A DNA stretch of 64,000 nucleotides from Candidatus Bathyarchaeia archaeon (GTDB lineage Archaea; Thermoproteota; Bathyarchaeia; Bathyarchaeales; Bathycorpusculaceae). Positions 34,036 to 43,581 of the stretch are shown here, piece by piece (within the stretch, counting starts at the first letter, position 1; every line of letters begins with the position of its first letter). The notes beneath the pieces are model-generated. The model had not been told where the DNA came from and did not search any database. It saw nothing but the letters and a program-made list of their open reading frames with translations. Location: positions 569,365-633,364 of the forward strand of contig CP166960.1 of the NCBI GenBank assembly GCA_041447175.1, in the 5' to 3' direction. The position numbers and the translations under genes are program-made.

Positions 34036-35469
34036 ATGAATAAGCACATCGCAGTTATCTTCATCCTCGCCAACCTCATTACCTCATTAACGTTCACAGT
34101 TTATCCCGCAAAAGCAAGTCCCCAAACCATAATTGTACCCGACGATTATCCAAGCATTGCGGATGCAGTTGGCAACGCCACAGACGGCGCCACAATTTTC
34201 GTTAGGAAAGGAACCTATCAAGAACACTCAATTGAGATAAACAAAACGTTATCGCTTATAGGCGAAGCCCCCAATACCACCATAATAGAGGACATAGACC
34301 CTCAAGTGCTCGTACTTCCCACCCAACTTCTACCAGAAAACAGCGCACCAATCAAAATTGCCGCCGATAACATCAAAATCTCAGGCTTCACCCTCACCAA
34401 CGGCGGCAACGGCATCTCAGGAACAGGCAGCCAGACACAAATAACCGACAACCTCATAACAGCACCATATGGCTGCATAAACCTCAAAGGCTCAAACATA
34501 ACCATCACACAAAACATCATAGAAAATAACGCTAACGGTGGCCTCAGTGGTTATGGCATCAAATGCAATGGATACTACAACACAATTGCTTCAAACAGAA
34601 TTACTGGACCAAACAACTATGCAATTACCATAGAACACGAAAGCTCCTTAAACGTAGTATGTAACAACACCATAGTAGATGCGGGCAGTATACACGTATA
34701 CGGCAACAGAAACGTAGTTGCCAAAAATAGCCTAACTCATGGCGGCATCTCAATAGACGGAACATCTAACACTGTCTATTCAAACAGAATCGAAGGGTCT
34801 GGTTTTGGTCTTGTTGGCTATAACAATACTTTCTATGCGAACTACTTGACATACGCTGTAAACGTTGGAAGCAACGTAGAAGATGCAGCAAATAATATTT
34901 TTTACGATAATAACTTTGTCGGCAGTACACAAGTTGGGGGCTGGATCGGCGTACGTGGACCTAACTTTTGGGATAATGGTGTTGAGGGTAACTTTTGGAG
35001 CGATTATAACGGTACAGACAGCAACAACGACGGGATAGGCGATTTTCCATACACAATTGACGCTAACAATCAAGACAACTACCCACTTATGGCACCATAT
35101 AACATAGACAGTGTAATCGCAGAACTGCCCGAATGGGCAAACACCTCGCCGCCAACACCGCCTTTTCCGACACCCACACCAAATTCGCCTCCAAACACCT
35201 CAACCTCAACAGCAACACCAAACCCAACCCAAATCACCCCAACTCTATCCACAATCGCAACACCCACGACTACACCAGCATTAACGAATTCAACTGAAGC
35301 ATCTTCTTCGCCGTCCGTAACGCAGCAACCTTCCCCATCTACCTCCACACCGGCGGCAAGCGGCGGCGTAGGTTCGCCGGTGGATGGGTTGTGGATTGGG
35401 GTAGCAGTTGCCGTTGTTGTAGGCGTGGTGGTTGGGGTTTTGTTTAGACGAAAACGTTTGGGTGCCTAG
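34036..35469 (+). CDS. Surface-anchored parallel beta-helix (NosD-like) protein
   Basis: A 477-residue secreted protein. Signal peptide HIAVIFILANLITSLTFTVYPAKAS, then IIVPDDYPSIADAVGNATDGATIFVRKGTYQE, the usual start of periplasmic-copper-binding (NosD)/pectate-lyase-like right-handed beta-helices, with repeated N-x-I-x-N/xGNxNxVxxN turns. GNFWSDYNGTDSNNDGIGD contains a Ca-binding-like DxNxDGxGD loop. A Thr/Pro/Ser linker and a C-terminal membrane helix (WIGVAVAVVVGVVVGVLF) with RRKR tether it to the cell surface. Probably glycan-binding or part of the cell envelope; substrate unknown. Start ATG 34036. Confidence 0.85.
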   Translation: MNKHIAVIFILANLITSLTFTVYPAKASPQTIIVPDDYPSIADAVGNATDGATIFVRKGTYQEHSIEINKTLSLIGEAPNTTIIEDIDPQVLVLPTQLLPENSAPIKIAADNIKISGFTLTNGGNGISGTGSQTQITDNLITAPYGCINLKGSNITITQNIIENNANGGLSGYGIKCNGYYNTIASNRITGPNNYAITIEHESSLNVVCNNTIVDAGSIHVYGNRNVVAKNSLTHGGISIDGTSNTVYSNRIEGSGFGLVGYNNTFYANYLTYAVNVGSNVEDAANNIFYDNNFVGSTQVGGWIGVRGPNFWDNGVEGNFWSDYNGTDSNNDGIGDFPYTIDANNQDNYPLMAPYNIDSVIAELPEWANTSPPTPPFPTPTPNSPPNTSTSTATPNPTQITPTLSTIATPTTTPALTNSTEASSSPSVTQQPSPSTSTPAASGGVGSPVDGLWIGVAVAVVVGVVVGVLFRRKRLGA

Positions 35470-35476
35470 TTTTTTT

Positions 35477-35822
35477 GGCGCCAGACTGCGCCGTTTCCCG
35501 CCTTTCTGTGCCTTTCCAAGCCGTTTCTTACCGCAACAAGAACCCAAATCGCGTGCTGAACTGAAAAAGCAGCCCAAAATGGGCTCCACAGAAAACATAG
35601 GGGAGGGGTAGTTGTTGAGCTACCGAAAGTCTCGGGAATCGTGTGCCTCCCTCTCGCGGGGTTCTTTGTTTAAAGGTGTGTTTAGCCAAACGGTTCTTCA
35701 TCAAGTTCTAGTGTAGCCATGGCTGAAACGTGGAGAAGCAACAATAAAACCGCTAAAACGCTGACAACGCAAAATAGATAAATGACACCCGCGTCTGTCA
35801 TAGACAAAAGGAGTAATCTGAA
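35477..35822. other. Hairpin-rich intergenic region before the CBS gene
   Basis: Three hairpins are visible: GGCGC/GCGCC (about 35478-35493), just after the T-run following the beta-helix gene; AGCCCA-AAA-TGGGCT (35571-35585); and a larger element where GGGAGG (35601-35606) pairs with CCTCCC (35646-35651), enclosing GGTAG (35607-35611) paired with CTACC (35620-35624). The first is probably terminator-associated. The last could be a small RNA or leader. Evidence is base pairing only. Confidence 0.35.
35682..35801 (-). CDS. Possible 39-residue single-helix membrane peptide
   Basis: Minus-strand ATG 35801 opens MTDAGVIYLFCVVSVLAVLLLLLHV and a short acidic tail ending EEPFG. The hydrophobic profile is that of one membrane helix. 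No ribosome-binding site is evident, and the region overlaps the promoter of the divergent CBS gene, so this may be fortuitous. Confidence 0.25.
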   Translation of the reverse strand: MTDAGVIYLFCVVSVLAVLLLLLHVSAMATLELDEEPFG

Positions 35823-36260
35823 TTGGCAAGCAATGTCGTAGTAAAAGACATTATGACAAAGAATGTTCCCGTAGTCCACAACGAAAACTCAATGCAGGAA
35901 GTTATCGACATGATGGTCAAAGACGACTTAAGCTACATGATGGTTGAAATGCAGGGCAAACCAACCGGCATCATGACTGAACATGACATCCTTGTCCGCC
36001 TTGTAAGCCAAGGGCTATCACCTAAATCAGTCATAGCCCGCATGGTCTACACCAACCCCATCTTCACCATCGACGAAGACGCCTCAATCGACGAAGCAGT
36101 TCAAATGATGAACCACTGGGGAGTCAAACACCTACCAGTCACTGGAAAACAAGGCGAACTCGTGGGCGTACTCACCGCAGACAACGTCATCCTCGAAGTT
36201 CCCTCAAAAATTCCTGAACTAACCGAACTCTGCCGCCCCGGCTACAAACGCGTAAGATAA
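35823..36260 (+). CDS. CBS-domain pair protein
   Basis: A 145-residue Bateman module made of two CBS domains: VKDIMTKNVPVVHNENSMQEV to GIMTEHDILVRLVSQG, then VIARMVYTNPIFTIDEDASIDEAVQMM to VGVLTADNVILEV. CBS pairs bind adenine nucleotides and act as energy sensors. TTG start with AAAGGAG at about 35807-35813. A short C-terminal tail with CRPGYKRVR follows. The partner is not identified. Confidence 0.9.
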   Translation: MASNVVVKDIMTKNVPVVHNENSMQEVIDMMVKDDLSYMMVEMQGKPTGIMTEHDILVRLVSQGLSPKSVIARMVYTNPIFTIDEDASIDEAVQMMNHWGVKHLPVTGKQGELVGVLTADNVILEVPSKIPELTELCRPGYKRVR

Positions 36261-36303
36261 ACACTTCATCCTAACTGACCGACGTGAAAGCTTAGGCTCA
36301 CAA

Positions 36304-37932
36304 TTAAGAAAAAGTGGGCTTTGCCTCACCATTTTTTTTGCTCAAACACGCTGTGATAAACCCGTAGTATTCGGGTGAGGGTCGACCTGGGCGACTTTTG
36401 AATTCGCCATGAAACTGCGAAGCAAAGTAGAAGTATCGGTCAGGTAACTCAAGGGTTTCCATGCGTCTGCCGTCGGCGCTTTTGCCGGAGTAAACCATGC
36501 CGTTCTTGCTTAACACTTCCAAATAGTCCAAGTTCACTTCGAATCGGTGGCGGTGACGCTCATATGCCTCATCAGTCTTGTACAGGTTATATGCCATGGT
36601 GCCTTTCTCCAACTTTATTTTGTGTGCTCCCAAACGCATGGTGGCGCCTTTAGCTTCGATGCCGCGCTGTTCAGGCATCAAATCAATCACGGGGTGCGGT
36701 GTGTCGGGGTCAATTTCGGTGCTGTTGGCGCCTTTTAAGCCGCACACGTTGCGGGCAAACTCAATTGTGGCAATTTGGAAGCCGTAACAAATGCCCAAGA
36801 AGGGGATGTCGTTTTCTCGGGCAAATTTTGCCGCTGCCATTTTCCCTTCCGTTCCTCTGGGGCCAAACCCGTAGGGCACAAATATGCCGTCGAAGTTTTT
36901 GAGTTCGTTAACGCAGCCGGGGTTCTGCTCAAATTTTTCGGCTTCCATGTACGTTATGCAGACTTTGGCTTTGTTCGCAGCTCCACCGTGCCGCAGAGCC
37001 TCACTCATGCTCACGTAGCTGTCGGTTAACCCTGCATACTTGCCAATCAAGGCAATGTTTACTTCGTGTTCAGGCTTCACTGCGGCGTCAACAAACTTTT
37101 TCCAGGGCGCGAAGTCTGGTTTAGCACAGGTGTAGTTGAAGCGTTGGCAGATGAAGTCACCCATGCCTTGCCGGTCCAAGATAAGAGGCACTTGATAGAC
37201 CGATTCTGCGTTGTAGCTGCAGAACACCGCGTTTTCGGGGATGGTGCCAAACAAGGCGATTTTGCGCAGGGCTTCTGCGTCAATCATCTTTTGGCTGCGG
37301 GCAACAATAATGTCAGGTTGAATACCGATGCGGCGCAACTCGTTAACGCTGTGCTGCAACGGCTTGGTCTTCATTTCCTGAGTCACATCTAAAATGGGAA
37401 CCAACGCCACATGCACATAAAGCGTGTTTTCTGGGCCTTCTTCCAGACGCATTTGGCGGATAGCTTCCAGAAACGGTAGCCCCTCGATGTCGCCGACGGT
37501 TCCGCCTACTTCGGTGAGGACAACTTCAGCGTTGGATGTTTTGGCGATTTTGCGGAAGTGGTTTTTGATTTCGTTGGTTACGTGGGGGATGATTTGGACG
37601 CATCTGCCCAGAAAGTCGCCTTTGCGTTCTTTTTCTATGACTGCTTTGTAGATTGACCCTGTGGTTATGTTGTTTTCTTGTTTTAGACTCAAGTCCAAAA
37701 ACCGCTCATACCATCCTAAGTCGAGGTCGGTTTCGCCGCCGTCGTCAGTGACAAAAACTTCCCCATGCATGTAGGGGTTCATGGTTCCTGCGTCAACGTT
37801 GACGTAGGGGTCAATTTTTATAACTGTGACTTTTACGCCGCGGCTTTGGAGCATTTTGCCAATTGAGCTGGTTAAGATTCCTTTGCCAACTGAGCTCAAC
37901 ACTCCTCCAGTAACAAAAAGGTACTTCACCAT
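36304..37932 (-). CDS. pyrG: CTP synthase
   Basis: A 542-residue CTP synthase, which makes CTP from UTP, ATP and glutamine. The N-terminal synthetase domain starts [17 protein letters not shown] and contains [13 protein letters not shown] and GGTVGDIEG. The C-terminal glutamine amidotransferase has [14 protein letters not shown], the nucleophile Cys in GICYGFQIA, and the terminal catalytic His/Glu segment [15 protein letters not shown]. Length is normal. Confidence 0.98.
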   Translation of the reverse strand: MVKYLFVTGGVLSSVGKGILTSSIGKMLQSRGVKVTVIKIDPYVNVDAGTMNPYMHGEVFVTDDGGETDLDLGWYERFLDLSLKQENNITTGSIYKAVIEKERKGDFLGRCVQIIPHVTNEIKNHFRKIAKTSNAEVVLTEVGGTVGDIEGLPFLEAIRQMRLEEGPENTLYVHVALVPILDVTQEMKTKPLQHSVNELRRIGIQPDIIVARSQKMIDAEALRKIALFGTIPENAVFCSYNAESVYQVPLILDRQGMGDFICQRFNYTCAKPDFAPWKKFVDAAVKPEHEVNIALIGKYAGLTDSYVSMSEALRHGGAANKAKVCITYMEAEKFEQNPGCVNELKNFDGIFVPYGFGPRGTEGKMAAAKFARENDIPFLGICYGFQIATIEFARNVCGLKGANSTEIDPDTPHPVIDLMPEQRGIEAKGATMRLGAHKIKLEKGTMAYNLYKTDEAYERHRHRFEVNLDYLEVLSKNGMVYSGKSADGRRMETLELPDRYFYFASQFHGEFKSRPGRPSPEYYGFITACLSKKNGEAKPTFS

Positions 37933-38067
37933 CCAGATTTCCCCGTTAATAGAGTACTCCTTTCGAGGAGAGTTAATTTAACTTTTTTGTGTGAACAGCT
38001 GAACAATTGTGCAGAAAACCCTCCCACTCAAAAACTGGGGCTTCCTGCAACAAACGCTTGTTCTTGG

Positions 38068-38406
38068 TTAAAGCCGTTGATGTCTGCGCCTTATACGGAA
38101 TGCAACAATTATCAGCCACAATCCCAGCAACATAATAATTCCAGCCCACAAAGCGCCCCAGTTCACTGCCGCCTCGTAGTATATTGAGAAAAACAACGTC
38201 AAGCCGACAATGACAATCAGGATGCCCGCAAAAATGGTGCCCAAACCGCTTCGCTTCACGTAGTGTTCATGGTCGTAGTATTTTCTGTGCCAATTTGCGC
38301 CCCACTCTTCTTGCACAACGGCGGTATGCTGAAGGGGTGCAGCGCATTTGATGCAGACAACGGCGTCGTCAGGGTTTAGAGTTCCGCATTTTGTGCAGTA
38401 AACCAT
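38068..38406 (-). CDS. Zinc-ribbon membrane protein
   Basis: A 112-residue protein with an N-terminal zinc ribbon (MVYCTKCGTLNPDDAVVCIKCAAPL), a linker, and two hydrophobic segments (IFAGILIVIVGLTLFFSIYY; ALWAGIIMLLGLWLIIVAF) ending in RIRRRHQRL. This zinc_ribbon_2 plus two-helix layout is common in archaea; function unknown. Divergent from the flippase-like gene at 38563. Confidence 0.75.
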   Translation of the reverse strand: MVYCTKCGTLNPDDAVVCIKCAAPLQHTAVVQEEWGANWHRKYYDHEHYVKRSGLGTIFAGILIVIVGLTLFFSIYYEAAVNWGALWAGIIMLLGLWLIIVAFRIRRRHQRL

Positions 38407-38562
38407 CTTTTCCGCGTCCTCTGTTATTCACGTAGAAGCAATCTGTTCATAAGATTTGTGGTGAACCTGAAGCATGCACGGGGCAATGTGGCTTGAATTT
38501 GGATAAAGCATATAATTGTTGTATACCATCCCATCAGCATTTATACAGTTGAGGTACGAAAA

Positions 38563-39639
38563 TTGGGCGCTGCTAAACCTAAGATAACACGCAAAACAGT
38601 TCTGTTGCCCATCGTAGGTTTAGCCGCGTTTTTCCTCTACATCCTGATTTTCAATGTGGACTTCCTTGAAATTATAAACACTGCAAAAACCGCCAACCCC
38701 ATTATTTACATCGCCGCCATAGCCGTTAGCCTTGTTGAAGTGTTCTTTTACGCCGTCTCTTGGCAACGCATACTCAAATACTTAAAAGTCAAGCTTTCCA
38801 TTCTCAAGAGCTACCTGTTTGTGTGGTATGGCAACTTCATCGACATAATTATCCCCGCTGAATCCATAAGCGGCGAAGTCTGCCGAGTTTACCTCGTGAA
38901 CCGCGAACAAGAAGGAACAAGCGGCAAAGTGGTCGCCTCTGTTGTCATCCAACGCTTGTTAGGCATGGGAATGAACGTTGTTTTCCTCATAGCCGGTATA
39001 GTTCTGCTGTACTTGGAGGCACAGGTAAAACCCCTGATTTTTAACCTCATCTTGTTCTTCGCAGCCGCAATCGTTGCAATTATGGTGTTGCTGCTGCTGA
39101 TAAGCGTCAAGGAATCTTGGAGCAAAAAAATCATCAATGCACTAGTTCGCGTCGGCGAATTCATTACCCGTGGAAGATGGAAAAAACTGCGCCAAATCGA
39201 AGAGGAAGCGCTTAGAAACACTGCACTTTTCCATGACTCGGTTAAAGAATTCATACGCAAACCCCAAGCTCTTATCCTTCCAACATTGGCCATGGCGGTT
39301 AACTGGCTTTGCAGTCTTAGCGTGTCTTATCTTGTGTTTTTGTCGTTAGGCTTTGAGATTCCGTGGAGTGTAATCTTCATCACTGGATCCATTGTTGTAG
39401 CCGTAAAATCAATACCCATAGGCATACCCTTTGAAGTTGGGCTTCCCGAGATAACCATGACCACCCTCTACACCTCCATGCTGGGCATGCAGTACGCTCC
39501 GATATGTGCAACCGCCACAATTCTTAGCCGAATAATAACCCTCTGGCTCCGCTTTGCAATAGGGTTTGCTTCGCAGCAGTGGATAGAACTTCGCTCAACG
39601 TGGAACCACCAGAAAAATCCCCCGTTAGAAAAAACCTAA
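38563..39639 (+). CDS. Flippase-like membrane protein (LPG-synthase TM / UPF0104 family)
   Basis: A 358-residue polytopic protein matching the lysylphosphatidylglycerol-synthase transmembrane domain family. Family-like segments are SWQRILKYLKVKLS, IDIIIPAESISGEVCRVYLV (the conserved P-E-x-x-G-E motif), VVASVVIQRLLGM and IPIGIPFEVGLPEITMTTLY. In archaea members include AglD-type proteins linked to lipid or glycan transport. TTG start at 38563, with a TATATAA box near 38510. RimI follows 33 bases later. Confidence 0.82.
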   Translation: MGAAKPKITRKTVLLPIVGLAAFFLYILIFNVDFLEIINTAKTANPIIYIAAIAVSLVEVFFYAVSWQRILKYLKVKLSILKSYLFVWYGNFIDIIIPAESISGEVCRVYLVNREQEGTSGKVVASVVIQRLLGMGMNVVFLIAGIVLLYLEAQVKPLIFNLILFFAAAIVAIMVLLLLISVKESWSKKIINALVRVGEFITRGRWKKLRQIEEEALRNTALFHDSVKEFIRKPQALILPTLAMAVNWLCSLSVSYLVFLSLGFEIPWSVIFITGSIVVAVKSIPIGIPFEVGLPEITMTTLYTSMLGMQYAPICATATILSRIITLWLRFAIGFASQQWIELRSTWNHQKNPPLEKT

Positions 39640-39672
39640 ATTTTTCCTCAGTCTATTTGTGCCTGCTGCAAA

Positions 39673-40155
39673 ATGACTTTACAAATAGAAACCGCGTCTG
39701 TTGCGCTTCTGGATGCCCTCTATGAGGTAGAAAAACAGTGTTTTAAAGCGGAAGCCTTCTCTAAACAGCAAATACGCTACCTTCTTTTGGACTACAACGC
39801 CTTCAGTCTTGTCGCAAAAGTTGATGGTCAAGTTGCAGGGTTTGTTATTGGGCGGCTTGATTGGGTTCAAAATCAACCTGTAGGGCACATAATGACTCTT
39901 GATGTCTTGCCTTGTTACCGGCGGGCAGGGGTCGCTGAGCGGTTGATGGTTAAGCTTGAAGAACTTTTTCGATTAGGTGGCGCATTGGAATGCCGCTTGG
40001 AAGTGCGTGTCGATAATGTTGCTGCGTTGAATCTTTACTTTAAGTTGGGGTACCGCATGATTGGGGTTCTTGAAAACTATTATGAGTCAGCGCATGGGTT
40101 TTACCTTAAAAAGAACCTGAAGAGAGTAGATTCTGAAAATTCAACTGAAAAGTGA
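39673..40155 (+). CDS. rimI: GNAT N-acetyltransferase (RimI-like)
   Basis: A 160-residue GNAT protein. Seen are LYEVEKQCFKAEAFSKQQIRYLL, VDGQVAGFVIGRLD, GHIMTLDVLPCYRRAGVAERLM (acetyl-CoA pyrophosphate loop, R-R-A-G-V-A), VRVDNVAALNLYFKLGYRM and YYESAHGFYLKK, all typical of RimI/NatA N-terminal acetyltransferases. Archaeal relatives acetylate protein N-termini. ATG start. Confidence 0.9.
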   Translation: MTLQIETASVALLDALYEVEKQCFKAEAFSKQQIRYLLLDYNAFSLVAKVDGQVAGFVIGRLDWVQNQPVGHIMTLDVLPCYRRAGVAERLMVKLEELFRLGGALECRLEVRVDNVAALNLYFKLGYRMIGVLENYYESAHGFYLKKNLKRVDSENSTEK

Positions 40156-40224
40156 ACGGAAAAGTATTAAATACAAACCCTTAAAAAATAGTTAAACATT
40201 TACATACTGGGGGCAAATGGAGAT

Positions 40225-40479
40225 TTGTCCAAGCGACAGACCAACGAGCAAGCACTTGTGAGGACGATAGTAGTTTTAATTCGGAATACAACGTGGCGTT
40301 GCGGCAAACTCGAACGCTCCATCGTCAAACACCTCCACAAGCGTCATGAGAACTTTGGAAACTCCGAAATGTCAGTCAATGATATGATGTGTAACTTGAA
40401 TCTGGCAGGAGAGAAAAGAAACGAGTTTCTGGATGCTCTTAGACGTTTAGAAAAACGCAACATAGTAAAGCTGCTATAA
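40225..40479 (+). CDS. 84-residue hypothetical, possibly winged helix
   Basis: A small basic protein of unrecognised family from TTG 40225. The helical segments QALVRTIVVLIRNTTW, KLERSIVKHLHKRHE, VNDMMCNLNLAGEKRNEFLDALRRLEKRNIVKLL end like a winged-helix recognition helix and wing. A TTAAATA box lies at about 40165. It may be a small DNA-binding regulator. Confidence 0.55.
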   Translation: MSKRQTNEQALVRTIVVLIRNTTWRCGKLERSIVKHLHKRHENFGNSEMSVNDMMCNLNLAGEKRNEFLDALRRLEKRNIVKLL

Positions 40480-40520
40480 AAACAGAAACAGAAAAAAGCT
40501 TGTCCTCAACAAGCCCCTTT

Positions 40521-41207
40521 TTATTTTACCTGCTTCTTAGCACATCCAATCCACATTTTTACTATTTTAGGAGAAACCCCAAGTTTTTCCGACAAAACCT
40601 CCGCATCTGCAGCAGCCAACTCTTGCAAGTTATTTATGCCGTTAGCTTTGAGTTGTTCAGCCCTTTTTGCGCTGATGCCTCGTATCTGACCAAACCCTGT
40701 GTCTTCTGCTGGTGAAGCTGCATTTTGAGCAGACGCGGCATCCGCTGGAACTGGGGTGGGACACACATCTTCTTGTTCCTGTTCGGTTTCAGGAGCCTGA
40801 ATAGTAGCTGCTGTAACCAGTGTCTCAGGCTCTACTTTTGGTTCCTCAATGATGACCTTTGGTTCTTCAACTTGGGTCTTTTCATCTTCGGGGGTGCTTT
40901 GTGGGTCTGAAGCTTCCACCGTCGGAGTGGTCATTGGCGGTTCTTCAATTGGGGTTTCGACTGCGGGGGCAGGTGTTTGTTGAGTGACTGGTGTGGGTGG
41001 TTCAGGGTTGACGACTGGAGTCTGCATCACTTGGGCAACATCGTTTCTTGGTTTTAACGCATAGCCTCCGACAAGGGCGATTGCTCCAACAATTGCCGTC
41101 ACTGCACCGTACAGTAAATCTTCTGGAGTAATCACGAAGGTGATTGCCGTTAACGCAAATAATACTATTGCTAAACCGTATAAAGCGTAATCTAAGCGCA
41201 TAGTCAT
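40521..41207 (-). CDS. Membrane-anchored helix-hairpin-helix protein
   Basis: A 228-residue protein with two N-terminal membrane helices (LYGLAIVLFALTAITFVI; AVTAIVGAIALVGGYAL), a Pro/Glu/Thr-rich linker of about 100 residues, and a C-terminal tandem helix-hairpin-helix domain like DUF4332/Rad51 N-terminal domains (GFGQIRGISAKRAEQLKANG; NNLQELAAADAEVLSEKLGV). It could tether DNA or protein to the membrane. Function unknown. Confidence 0.7.
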   Translation of the reverse strand: MTMRLDYALYGLAIVLFALTAITFVITPEDLLYGAVTAIVGAIALVGGYALKPRNDVAQVMQTPVVNPEPPTPVTQQTPAPAVETPIEEPPMTTPTVEASDPQSTPEDEKTQVEEPKVIIEEPKVEPETLVTAATIQAPETEQEQEDVCPTPVPADAASAQNAASPAEDTGFGQIRGISAKRAEQLKANGINNLQELAAADAEVLSEKLGVSPKIVKMWIGCAKKQVK

Positions 41208-41275
41208 TTTCCCCAGCCCATGTATCTTATGAATTACTTAAATAATTTTCTCCTAAACCTCGCCGACCCCTTTGT

Positions 41276-42655
41276 TTACTCCTTAAGGAGTTGCTCCTCG
41301 CTTGGCGGCTGCTTAATCAAGCCCTGCTTCATCAGCAACTGGGTGGATTCTCGGGCGTTGCGAATAATGGCGCTTGCACGCTCGTACAGTTCCTGTCTGC
41401 TGGGTTTAACCCTTGCAACACCCTGCTCAATAGACTTCAACGCGCAAGCAACGGCTTCCCGCGGAAACACTTCCCACTCCTCCATACGCGGCAAAATATC
41501 CTTTTCCGTTATGCCTCGCTCCTCAGCAAAATTCGCCAACTCCTGCGCCGCAGCAATACACATGTCATCCGTGATGGTTTTGGCTTTAACATCAAGCACT
41601 CCACGAAAGATGGCGGGGAACCCAAGGCTGTTGTTGACTTGGTTGGGGAAGTCGTTTCTGCCCGTGGCAACAATGCGGGCGCCCGCTTCTTCTGCTTCCC
41701 AAGGCCAAATTTCAGGAATCGGGTTAGCGCACGCGAAAACAACTGCGTTGTCTGCCATGGTTTTTATCCATTCAGGTTTGATGGTGCCTGGTCCAGGTTT
41801 GGAAGCAGCAACCACCGCATCTGCCCCTTTGAAGGCTTCGGCGATGTCGCCGGTTCTGCCTTCTGCGTTGGTTTTCTGGGTTAGTTCAAACTTCCATGGG
41901 TCGTCTTCTTTGGTTATGTCGGTTCTGCCTCGGTGAACGATGCCTTTGGTGTCGACAAGCATAATGTTGCCTGCCTTTACGCCCCACCTTATCAACACGT
42001 ATGCAGTGCGGATGTTGGCTGCCCCTGAACCAACCAACGTAATTAGTGCGTCCTGCGGTTTTTTGCCGACAAGCTTGAAGCTGTTCATCAAGCCCGCCAA
42101 AATCACCGTTGCCGTTCCCTGCTGGTCATCATGCCAAACAGGAATCTGTAGCCTGTCGCGAGCTTTTTCTAAGGCGTAGAAACATTTGGGTTTCTCAATG
42201 TCCTCCAAGTTTATGCCGCCAAAAGACGGCTCCAGCAACTCGCAGGTTCGGATAATCTCGTCGGGGTCTTTAGTTTTTAGGCATATGGCAACAGCGTCTA
42301 CTCCGCCTAAAAACTTGAACAGCATCGCTTTGCCCTCCATGACAGGCATCGCTGCTTCAGGCCCAATGTTGCCCAGTCCCAGCACTCGGGTTCCGTCTGA
42401 GACGATGGCGACGCTATTCCAGCGGTTGGTTAACTCAAACGATTTCTCAGGGTCCGCCTGAATTATCCTGCAAGGCGCTGCGACGCCCGGAGTGTACCAG
42501 ATGGCGAAGTCGTCAGGGCTGGTTATGGCGCATCGAGGCATGACCTGCATTTTGCCTTCGTAGAAACGGTGCATTGCAGGGGCAAGCTGCGCGGGTTTTT
42601 TGGCTTTCGCCAGTAATTCTTCAACAGTCGGTTTAGGTGTTTCTTGGTTAACCAT
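41276..42655 (-). CDS. Malic enzyme (decarboxylating malate dehydrogenase)
   Basis: A 459-residue enzyme that converts malate to pyruvate and CO2 with NAD(P)+. Motifs: YTPGVAAPCRII, VSDGTRVLGLGNIGPEAAMPVMEGKA-type segment (about 84-109), LEDIEKP, IPVWHDDQQGTA (metal/catalytic), VGSGAANIRTAYVL (Rossmann) and VFACANPIPEIWP. Compared with bacterial MaeB it lacks the phosphotransacetylase domain. It can feed pyruvate to the Por complex encoded at 54-57 kb. Confidence 0.93.
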   Translation of the reverse strand: MVNQETPKPTVEELLAKAKKPAQLAPAMHRFYEGKMQVMPRCAITSPDDFAIWYTPGVAAPCRIIQADPEKSFELTNRWNSVAIVSDGTRVLGLGNIGPEAAMPVMEGKAMLFKFLGGVDAVAICLKTKDPDEIIRTCELLEPSFGGINLEDIEKPKCFYALEKARDRLQIPVWHDDQQGTATVILAGLMNSFKLVGKKPQDALITLVGSGAANIRTAYVLIRWGVKAGNIMLVDTKGIVHRGRTDITKEDDPWKFELTQKTNAEGRTGDIAEAFKGADAVVAASKPGPGTIKPEWIKTMADNAVVFACANPIPEIWPWEAEEAGARIVATGRNDFPNQVNNSLGFPAIFRGVLDVKAKTITDDMCIAAAQELANFAEERGITEKDILPRMEEWEVFPREAVACALKSIEQGVARVKPSRQELYERASAIIRNARESTQLLMKQGLIKQPPSEEQLLKE

Positions 42656-42738
42656 GAAATAACGCCTTGTTCACGGAATGAAAACCTGCGTGCAGTTAAA
42701 AGTTTTCCTACAATGCCCTGAAAAAGGCAAGCTGCATT

Positions 42739-43581
42739 TTATTTTGTCTCTTGTTTCTCGGCTTCAAGCAAACTGCCCGAACGATACCCCTCTAAATCCG
42801 CTGTAACATACCTAAAGCCCAACTGCTTCAGCTTGCAGACGATTTGGTCAAAAGCCTCAACATCACAGAGCATGGCTCTTTCGTCTTTACCTACCTCTAT
42901 GCGTGCAAGTCCGTTGTGGTCTCGGACACGAAGCTGCTCAACATGCACGATTTGCTTGATTGCCTGCTCCGCCGCTGCGATTCGGTCCAGTTTCTCTTTA
43001 GTTATCCTTTCATGGTATGGGATTCTGGAGGCTAAGCAGGGCTGCGGACGTTTGTCATGAACCGAAAGCCCCATCGCCTTCGCTAAAGCCCGTATTTCGC
43101 TCTTAACATATCCGCTTTCAACCCATGGACTGTACACTTTTTCCAGTTCTTGTACCGCTTGGAACCCGGGTCGGTGGTCTGTGAGGTCGCTGAAGTTTGT
43201 GCCCTCAAAAACCACATCTAAACCAAGTTTTTCAGCCGTGCAAAGTAGTTTTTTAAGGAGTTCTTTTTTGCAGAAGTAACATCGGTTCTCGGGGTTTAGG
43301 CAGAACTCCTCATTTGTCAATTCGTCTGTTTCAACAGTGACTTGTTTGATGCCTATTTCCCGTGCTACCTCTTGCGCTTCCGCCAGTTCCTTGGCGGTGT
43401 ATGTGGAGGATTTCGCCGTGACCGCAACCGCCCTATCACCCAGCAACCTGTGGCACACCGCCGCCAACGTTGCGCTGTCCACTCCACCAGAAAAGGCAAT
43501 AACCGCGCCGTTTTCTCCTTTGTCCTTAATGAAACGTTCTATCGCCTCATACTTTGCTTCTGCATCTTTCATTGGGGTCAC
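42739..43581 (-). CDS. larE: LarE, sulfur transferase for nickel-pincer cofactor
   Basis: A 280-residue ATP pyrophosphatase: AFSGGVDSATLAAV (PP-loop, about 30-43), VTVETDEL, NRCYFCKKELL, VFEGTNFSDLTDHRPG and PCLASRIPYHERIT. LarE adenylates the cofactor precursor and inserts sulfur. The Cys in PCLASR matches the sacrificial-Cys position; with the CxxC of CYFC this three-cysteine pattern is the one reported for Fe-S-dependent LarE proteins, so this copy may use a cluster rather than sacrifice a Cys. The ATG overlaps the larC stop by 4 bases. Confidence 0.93.
   Translation of the reverse strand: MTPMKDAEAKYEAIERFIKDKGENGAVIAFSGGVDSATLAAVCHRLLGDRAVAVTAKSSTYTAKELAEAQEVAREIGIKQVTVETDELTNEEFCLNPENRCYFCKKELLKKLLCTAEKLGLDVVFEGTNFSDLTDHRPGFQAVQELEKVYSPWVESGYVKSEIRALAKAMGLSVHDKRPQPCLASRIPYHERITKEKLDRIAAAEQAIKQIVHVEQLRVRDHNGLARIEVGKDERAMLCDVEAFDQIVCKLKQLGFRYVTADLEGYRSGSLLEAEKQETK

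Noticed and set aside
35079-35348. Val/Gly-rich minus-strand frame inside the beta-helix gene
   Set aside because: Antisense shadow of the Thr/Pro linker.
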